Assembly (NCBI RefSeq): GCF_009497895.1
Contig: NZ_CP033116.1
Location: 1,674,001 to 1,738,000 of the forward strand
From: Halopseudomonas pelagia
GTDB lineage: Bacteria > Pseudomonadota > Gammaproteobacteria > Pseudomonadales > Pseudomonadaceae
DNA length: 64,000 bases
Reading direction: 5' to 3'
A program made the translations under genes and the position numbers. Below the pieces are notes generated by a model. It was not told the origin of the DNA. It searched no databases and saw only the letters and a list, made by a program, of their open reading frames with translations. This document shows positions 58,839 through 64,000 of the stretch, piece by piece. Position 1 is the stretch's first letter; the number at the start of each line of letters is the position of its first letter.

Positions 58839-61049
58839 CTATCGATCAGGCTGCTGGGCAAGTATTTCGGCGTAGATGCTTTTGATTTCCATCGCGAATT
58901 GATCAACTGAATGCGCCTTGGCAGAATTCCGAGCGTTACTGCCCATTCGCTGGCGCAGATCAGCGTCGCATATCAGCTTTGCCACTTCCGCCTGCCATAG
59001 GCGTTGATTCTCCGGCGTTTTGAAGCCGTTTACCCCCTGCTCGATCACATCATCAATACCACTTGAGCGTATGGCGACCACTGGCATACCGGCGGCCATG
59101 GCTTCCAGGATGACCATGCCTTGAGTTTCTGATTTGGAAGCGAATACAAACAAGTCTCCCAGACGATAGTAAGTGGCTATCTGCGCCGGATCGACCGCGC
59201 CTATCAGCGAAAACCAGGCCCCCAATCGCAACTCGTCGATGCGCTTTTGCAGGCGTTGCCGCTGATGCCCATCGCCGATCATCAATAGCCTGAAAGGTTG
59301 CTCCATCTCCAGGCGCAACTGCTGCACGGCATCGATCATGAAATCGATATTTTTCTCGTTCGACAGCCGCGCCACACTGATCAGCACGATCTCCTGCCCG
59401 ATCCTCAACTCTTTGCGCAGGGCGGCTAGCTCGCTTTCGTCAACCGCCTGGAAACGCTGAAAATCTATCCCGGTAGGCTGGACGAAGGTCGGCGTCTTGA
59501 CGCCGATCATGCGTAAATATTCTTCGGCGGAGTATGTGGGGACCACAATGCCGTCACATTTATTGGCGAACCGCTTGATCAGGGAATGTGAAATCAGGTT
59601 GCGGAACAGATTGCCGGGCAACGGCACAAAGTGAGCGTAATGTTCCAGACGCGTGTGGTAGGTGTAGACCACTGGCACGCCAAGGCGCCGACCGATAAAC
59701 AACCCCAGCGATCCAATCCAGATCGGGTGATGCAGATGAATAATATCCGGACGAAATTGTTTGATTTGCCGGTAAATACGAGGGGCGAAGATATTGGCAA
59801 GTCTGAACTCCTGCCGAGAACCCAGGGATAACAGTGATGGCAGGCGGATTACGCCAGGCTCGTCGTCGCGTTGCTTGGTGTAGCGTGGGGCGACGATCAG
59901 GGTTTCATTGCTGCGCGCTCGCAGACCTGTGCACAGGCGCTGGATGGACAGAGGGACGCCGCCAATAAAGGGCAGGTAGTTATTGGTGAACATCGCCACC
60001 CGGACAGGCTTTTCGATCCAGGGCGCGGGATTGATGTCAAAGTTGCGATAATAGTCGCGGCCAACAAAGACCAGAGTGTACAGGCGCATTGCCAACAGGC
60101 TCATCAACCCCAATATCAGCAGGAAATTGACGAACCCCACATAGAACAACGAGTAGATAAAGAACCACAGGCTTTCCAGCTTTTTGAACAGAGGGTGCTG
60201 GCCAATCTCTACTGGCACCAGTTCTGTGGTGACGCCTGAAGCGCTGACCTGCACGCGCACATAGTGATAGAAGCTGCTCTCATCATTGAGTATCAGGCCG
60301 CCCGCGCCGCCAGTGGTGATAAAACGAGTCCCGGCAATCTCCCGCTCTGAATACATGGGTAGGTTGGCCGAAAATACCAGGTCGATTTGATGTTGCTTAA
60401 CCAGCGTCATCAGGCGATCGACAAATTCGGCAGGTGCCAGGAAGTCGTCGTCCTCAATCAGCAGGCTGTTGTCCTCGACGTGCAGGGGTGGGTAGCCGAT
60501 AAACAAGAAGGTATGCGCGGCATCGTCACTACCGAGTAGGTCGGTGAGCCATTCAAGCTGCCAGCGGAAATGGGTTTTGCCAGTGCCATCGAGAAAAATA
60601 AGTCGGCTGTCTCCGAGCGCTACCGAGAAGAAATGCGGGCCGAAGTGCTCATAAAAGCGAAAGCTGCCGAAATTGGCGTATTCATTGGAGCCGAAGGTCA
60701 GCAGATAGGGAATCTGCAGGTGGCTTAAAGTACCGTAGAGCGCGCGGTACTTATCTTCACCGCCGGCACTTACGGCGTTGCCAGCTGAGACCAGAAAGTC
60801 AGTGTTCCCCTCATTCAGTAGCGGAATGAAAGTTCGCTCGAACACACCGACCGAGTTATTGATATTGCCGACCACGGCGAAACTGAATTGCTCGGCATCT
60901 CCCAGTTTGCTATGCAACTCCAGCAGTTGCTGAGTATGCACAGCGGAAAATTCGGGTTTTGACAGGTTCAAATAGCCTTTATAGCCGATTAGGACGATGA
61001 CCAATGCGATGTTCAGATAGAACAGCGCCTTGAAGGGACGCTTTCGCAT
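58839..61049 (-). CDS. Fusion protein: degenerate calcineurin-like phosphoesterase domain plus GT4 glycosyltransferase
   Basis: A 736-residue protein. One helix (about 9-23) anchors a calcineurin-fold region (53-285) ending in ITTGGAGG; a second hydrophobic segment (about 294-326) leads to a GT-B glycosyltransferase of family 4 (349-730) with MFTNNYLPFIGG, TYHTRLEHYAHFV, PTGIDF, RLSNEKN and the E641-x7-E649 donor motif. The GT4 half resembles glucosyl-diacylglycerol synthases. The metal-binding motifs of the phosphoesterase are replaced (GNINN, AGNAV, GSNE, GYPP, SANLP). ATG 61049 overlaps the upstream gene's TGA and starts MRKRPFK; a start 87 bases upstream would lie inside that gene. Product probably an envelope glycolipid; this is inference. 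Confidence 0.88.
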   Translation of the reverse strand: MRKRPFKALFYLNIALVIVLIGYKGYLNLSKPEFSAVHTQQLLELHSKLGDAEQFSFAVVGNINNSVGVFERTFIPLLNEGNTDFLVSAGNAVSAGGEDKYRALYGTLSHLQIPYLLTFGSNEYANFGSFRFYEHFGPHFFSVALGDSRLIFLDGTGKTHFRWQLEWLTDLLGSDDAAHTFLFIGYPPLHVEDNSLLIEDDDFLAPAEFVDRLMTLVKQHQIDLVFSANLPMYSEREIAGTRFITTGGAGGLILNDESSFYHYVRVQVSASGVTTELVPVEIGQHPLFKKLESLWFFIYSLFYVGFVNFLLILGLMSLLAMRLYTLVFVGRDYYRNFDINPAPWIEKPVRVAMFTNNYLPFIGGVPLSIQRLCTGLRARSNETLIVAPRYTKQRDDEPGVIRLPSLLSLGSRQEFRLANIFAPRIYRQIKQFRPDIIHLHHPIWIGSLGLFIGRRLGVPVVYTYHTRLEHYAHFVPLPGNLFRNLISHSLIKRFANKCDGIVVPTYSAEEYLRMIGVKTPTFVQPTGIDFQRFQAVDESELAALRKELRIGQEIVLISVARLSNEKNIDFMIDAVQQLRLEMEQPFRLLMIGDGHQRQRLQKRIDELRLGAWFSLIGAVDPAQIATYYRLGDLFVFASKSETQGMVILEAMAAGMPVVAIRSSGIDDVIEQGVNGFKTPENQRLWQAEVAKLICDADLRQRMGSNARNSAKAHSVDQFAMEIKSIYAEILAQQPDR

Positions 61050-62107
61050 CACTGCATGTCCCGCTGACGGCCAAATTCGATCTGCATCATGATCAGCCCA
61101 GCCACCATGCCCAGATAAATAGTCAGCGCCCGCCAACTGATAGTGACCAACACCAGATGCTCGACTCCTAGTAGCGTGCTGAAGAAACTACCAAATACGC
61201 CCTCGGAAATACCCGAAGCGCCAGGGGTAGGCGAGAAATACATGATGAAGGTCGTGACCACCAGCAACCCAACGCTGATCAGGTAGTCGACATCGTAATC
61301 CAGGCTGGCAATCAGCAGCGCTGGAAAACTGAACAGCGCGAGCAGGAAAATACAGGTGAAGACGATCGATAAAAGCACATCTGTGCGATTGCCGCCGATG
61401 TAGTGCTTGAAGCTGCGGGCAAATTGCAGCATCTCGCGCCGCAGTTTGAATTGCCAGCGTCGATGCCTTGCACTGTCGATCAGATGCAGCTGGCGAGCGG
61501 CATTGAAGAGGGTGGACAGCGGGACGATCAGCCAGCGTGTGCGCAGCAGTACCAGTGCGAAGAAGCCAAGATACAGCGCAATCAACAGTGCCAGCCAGCC
61601 GCCTATGGCGCCAATTACCGCCTGGTCGCGAAGCACTTCCGAGGTCAGTAGAAAGACTGGGGTCAGGGTGAAAATGAAGATCACGGCAAGTAATGTCCGG
61701 ATGGTAGTCGCGGCACCGGCGACGCCGAGACTGACACCGTGGCGTTGTAGATACCACATCTGAGCAAACCCGCCGCCGGTAGCCATAGGTGTGATATTGG
61801 AAAAAAAGATGTTGATAAAAACCAGACTGAATATGCGCTTTAACGGCAGGCACTCGCCTAAAGCGCGCAAGGTGAAGTGTAGCCGTAGTCCGTCTGCGGC
61901 GAAGTAGACGGCCAGCAATACAGCAATGGGTAGCAGGGTGGACCACTGCAGCAGGCGCATATCAAAGCTGAGGCTCTGGCCGGCGAACTGGTCATAGACA
62001 GCCCAGGTACCCAAAGCGGCAAAACCCACAAACAGACAGGCGAGGGCGAATAGCCGACCCACCGAAGTACCAGGTTGAAGTGGTGCGGATTTGGAGCTAC
62101 GGGGCAT
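61049..62107 (-). CDS. Flippase-like membrane protein of the LPG synthase TM/UPF0104 family
   Basis: A 352-residue protein with about eight helices of the lysylphosphatidylglycerol synthetase transmembrane family: NIFFSNITPMATGGGFAQMWYLQRHGV, and SPTPGASGISEGVFGSFF near the end, both family signatures. It lacks the catalytic aminoacyltransferase domain of MprF, so a lipid flipping or scaffolding role is likelier. Its stop overlaps the start of the glycosyltransferase fusion by one base (TGATG), so the two are coupled. The gene is divergent from ffs. Confidence 0.88.
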   Translation of the reverse strand: MPRSSKSAPLQPGTSVGRLFALACLFVGFAALGTWAVYDQFAGQSLSFDMRLLQWSTLLPIAVLLAVYFAADGLRLHFTLRALGECLPLKRIFSLVFINIFFSNITPMATGGGFAQMWYLQRHGVSLGVAGAATTIRTLLAVIFIFTLTPVFLLTSEVLRDQAVIGAIGGWLALLIALYLGFFALVLLRTRWLIVPLSTLFNAARQLHLIDSARHRRWQFKLRREMLQFARSFKHYIGGNRTDVLLSIVFTCIFLLALFSFPALLIASLDYDVDYLISVGLLVVTTFIMYFSPTPGASGISEGVFGSFFSTLLGVEHLVLVTISWRALTIYLGMVAGLIMMQIEFGRQRDMQ

Positions 62108-62253
62108 GGGTCGTTCACTTTATCAGGGCAAAATGCAGTTTAACGTGAATCCTCGTGGGTCCGAATACTAAAAGGCCATTTTCTTGCTCCCCGTTTGAAA
62201 GGCGTTTTCACCATGCGGGCAATGCGTTGGATGCTGTTGGCGACAGCAACGGC

Positions 62254-62281
62254 TTGTAAGTTCTCGCCAAGCCGTTACAAT
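62254..62281 (+). promoter_or_regulatory. Sigma-70 promoter of ffs
   Basis: TTGTAA (62254-62259), 16-base spacer, TACAAT (62276-62281), then GC-rich DNA. It is 30 bases before the mature RNA. Confidence 0.6.
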
Positions 62282-62311
62282 AGCGCGGCCCGTCCAGTAC
62301 GGGTTTGTTAT

Positions 62312-62424
62312 GGTGGCCCTGTCGGTCCCCTCGCAATGATTCGCCGTTAACCTGGTCAGGCCCGGAAGGGAGCAGCCACAGCGGTTATATCGTGTGCCGG
62401 GGTGTGGCTGGCGGGGCTGCCACC
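62312..62424 (+). ncRNA. ffs: 4.5S signal recognition particle RNA
   Basis: The universally conserved domain IV core TCAGGCCCGGAAGGGAGCA is present, with GTCGGTCCCCTCGCAA before it and GTGTGCCGGGGTGTGGCTGG after, and GGTGGC pairs with GCCACC at the ends. The RNA binds Ffh to form SRP for co-translational membrane targeting. Ends are estimated from the terminal pairing. Placement beside dnaX is as in other pseudomonads. Confidence 0.95.
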
Positions 62425-62549
62425 CAATATATCCCGCTTTATTTCTCGCTTTTACTCTCTTGTTTCTCGCCGTCGTGCATCTCGCAATGTCGCCCCGCTT
62501 TGGGTACAGTAGCGCTTGCCTTCAGATCAGACCGGACTACAGACATCCA

Positions 62550-64000
62550 ATGAGTTATCAGGTACTTGCCCGTAAATGGCGTCCGCGCCTGTTCCGTGAA
62601 ATGGTCGGCCAGACCCACGTTTTGCAGGCCCTGATCAATGCCCTGGATCATGACCGCCTGCATCACGCCTACCTGTTCACCGGTACTCGCGGTGTGGGTA
62701 AGACCACCATCGCGCGTATTCTGGCTAAATGCCTGAACTGCGAAACCGGCGTCAGCTCCGAACCTTGTGGCGTGTGTTCCGCGTGCAAAGAGATTGACGA
62801 GGGCCGTTTTGTCGACCTGATTGAAGTCGACGCGGCCAGCCGGACCAAGGTCGAAGACACCCGTGAACTGCTCGACAACGTGCAATATGCGCCGTCCAGA
62901 GGCCGTTACAAGGTCTACCTGATTGACGAAGTGCACATGCTCTCCAGCCACAGTTTCAATGCGTTGCTGAAGACGCTGGAAGAGCCTCCGGAACATGTCA
63001 AATTTCTATTGGCGACTACCGACCCGCAAAAACTCCCGGTAACCGTACTGTCCCGTTGCTTGCAGTTCTCGCTGAAGAACATGCTGCCGGAGAAGATTGT
63101 CGATCACCTCAAGCACGTGCTGGGCGAGGAGATGATCCGCTTCGACGAGGAGTCGTTATGGCTACTCGGCCGCGCCGCCGATGGTTCCATGCGCGACGCC
63201 TTGAGTCTGACTGATCAGGCCATAGCCTTCGGTAACGGTGCTTTGCAGATTGCCGATGTGCGTTCGATGCTCGGTACTATCGATCACGGCCAGGTATTCG
63301 GTCTGCTCGACGCGCTTGCGGGCCATGATGCGCCCGGCGTGTTGGCTGCCGTGGCCCAGCTAGCCGAGCAAGGTGTGGACTTTGCTGGTGTATTGGCAGA
63401 ACTGATCTCTACCTTGCAGCGCGTGGCCATCGCCCAGGTATTACCCGCTGCGGCTGACAACAGCCTGGGTGACCAGGAGCGCATTCTGGATCTGGCGGGT
63501 CGCTTGAGTGGCGAAGATGTGCAGTTGTTCTATCAACTCGGGCTGCATGGCCGTCGCGATCTGCCGCTTGCGCCCGACCCGCGTGGCGGCTTCGAGATGG
63601 CCTTGCTGCGCATGCTGGCGTTTCGGCCGGGCAGTCTGTCACAGGACTCGGCCGCGCCCTCTTCGGCGCCGCCGGGAAAGTCCTCGGGGCTCAGCCAGGC
63701 CAAGGCTGAATCCCCGCTTCCCGTACTGGCCTCCGGTAGGGATGTTGCCAAGACCCATCCCACGGCCGCTGCTGATGATCACCAAGTCCGGCATGAACCG
63801 ACTGAGCGCGCTGAGCCCAAGGTAAGTGCGTCGCCGGACACCAGTGAGCCAACCCCTGCCGTCGCGGCCACTGCGGCTGCTAACTCGTCTCCTGCAGTAG
63901 AACCGGTTACAGACGCTGGACAGGCTGACGGCTCTGCTGCGCCGCAGTTGACTGCGGCTTCGGCAGACACCAGTACGCGCATGCCCTCTGGGCAGCCGTT
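62550..64000 (+). CDS. dnaX: DNA polymerase III subunits gamma/tau (3' end outside window)
   Basis: The frame starts at ATG 62550 ([21 protein letters not shown]) and is open to the end of the window, about 483 codons. Walker A is GTRGVGKT at 45-52; the four zinc Cys are C64, C73, C76 and C79; Walker B LIDEVHML and sensor [17 protein letters not shown] follow. Domain III ends near residue 365, and an Ala/Pro/Ser-rich linker typical of pseudomonad tau runs to the edge. It is the clamp-loader ATPase and organiser of the replisome. No A-rich frameshift site is seen in the visible part. Confidence 0.97.
   Translation, partial: MSYQVLARKWRPRLFREMVGQTHVLQALINALDHDRLHHAYLFTGTRGVGKTTIARILAKCLNCETGVSSEPCGVCSACKEIDEGRFVDLIEVDAASRTKVEDTRELLDNVQYAPSRGRYKVYLIDEVHMLSSHSFNALLKTLEEPPEHVKFLLATTDPQKLPVTVLSRCLQFSLKNMLPEKIVDHLKHVLGEEMIRFDEESLWLLGRAADGSMRDALSLTDQAIAFGNGALQIADVRSMLGTIDHGQVFGLLDALAGHDAPGVLAAVAQLAEQGVDFAGVLAELISTLQRVAIAQVLPAAADNSLGDQERILDLAGRLSGEDVQLFYQLGLHGRRDLPLAPDPRGGFEMALLRMLAFRPGSLSQDSAAPSSAPPGKSSGLSQAKAESPLPVLASGRDVAKTHPTAAADDHQVRHEPTERAEPKVSASPDTSEPTPAVAATAAANSSPAVEPVTDAGQADGSAAPQLTAASADTSTRMPSGQP

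Noticed and set aside
62550..64000. Programmed frameshift site in dnaX for gamma production
   Set aside because: No A-rich slippery heptamer with a following hairpin is visible in the part present; the rest of the gene is outside the window.

Overview
The window is a contiguous, gene-dense chromosomal segment of a gammaproteobacterium of the Pseudomonadaceae. The evidence is gene order and protein type: argR-aruC-aruF-aruG near alaS-lysC-rsmA-tRNA-Ser-tRNA-Arg, an AmrZ-type ribbon-helix-helix regulator, the Pseudomonas flagellar block (ycgR-flgN-flgM-flgA / cheV-cheR / flgBCDE / flgFGHIJKL), and ffs next to dnaX. A Na+-type oxaloacetate decarboxylase operon (oadGAB) and a shortened aru cluster suggest a marine or halotolerant lineage such as Halopseudomonas; this is inference. 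I see no insertion sequence, prophage, integrase or CRISPR array.

Layout. 1-5151: end of a patatin-like lipase, rapA (minus), two small unknown genes, a ccoM-like cbb3 oxidase subunit behind a perfect ANR/FNR box, and a DTW-domain tRNA-modifying enzyme. 5311-7464: a short-chain dehydrogenase and a thiolase. 7651-12685: arginine succinyltransferase pathway regulator and first enzymes (argR, aruC, aruF, aruG), then a periplasmic-type glutathione peroxidase. 12812-17500: alaS, lysC, rsmA, tRNA-Ser(GCT), tRNA-Arg(ACG). 17690-22936: mgtE, oadGAB and amrZ. 23285-26657: a tRNA-Arg(CCT) with an odd acceptor stem, fdhD and a YdeP-type molybdoenzyme. 27043-31251: an AapJQMP amino-acid ABC transporter behind a sigma-54 promoter. 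31327-35429: acetyltransferase, diguanylate cyclase, DUF2237 protein and MFS transporter.

35478-51528 is the flagellar and chemotaxis block. Its control is legible: a sigma-54 promoter for flgA, a sigma-28 promoter for flgM-flgN-ycgR, and sigma-54 promoters for flgBCDE and for flgFGHIJKL. RsmA, AmrZ, YcgR (PilZ) and the diguanylate cyclase in the same window all belong to the motile/sessile decision network, though they are not co-transcribed.

51538-64000: a copA-cueR copper operon with a CueR operator, a CPA1-family antiporter, thiopurine methyltransferase overlapping an AEC-type exporter, a small membrane-anchored protein with an excellent sigma-54 promoter, a DUF1328 protein, a two-gene envelope glycolipid-like operon, the 4.5S RNA gene, and the start of dnaX (runs off the window).

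The most unusual items are (1) the 736-residue protein at 58839-61049, in which a calcineurin-like phosphoesterase domain that has apparently lost every metal ligand is fused to a GT4 glycosyltransferase and translationally coupled to a flippase-like membrane protein; (2) the sigma-54-driven orphan small membrane protein at 58162; (3) the tRNA-Arg(CCT) with two adjacent acceptor mismatches; and (4) the aru cluster that stops after aruG.
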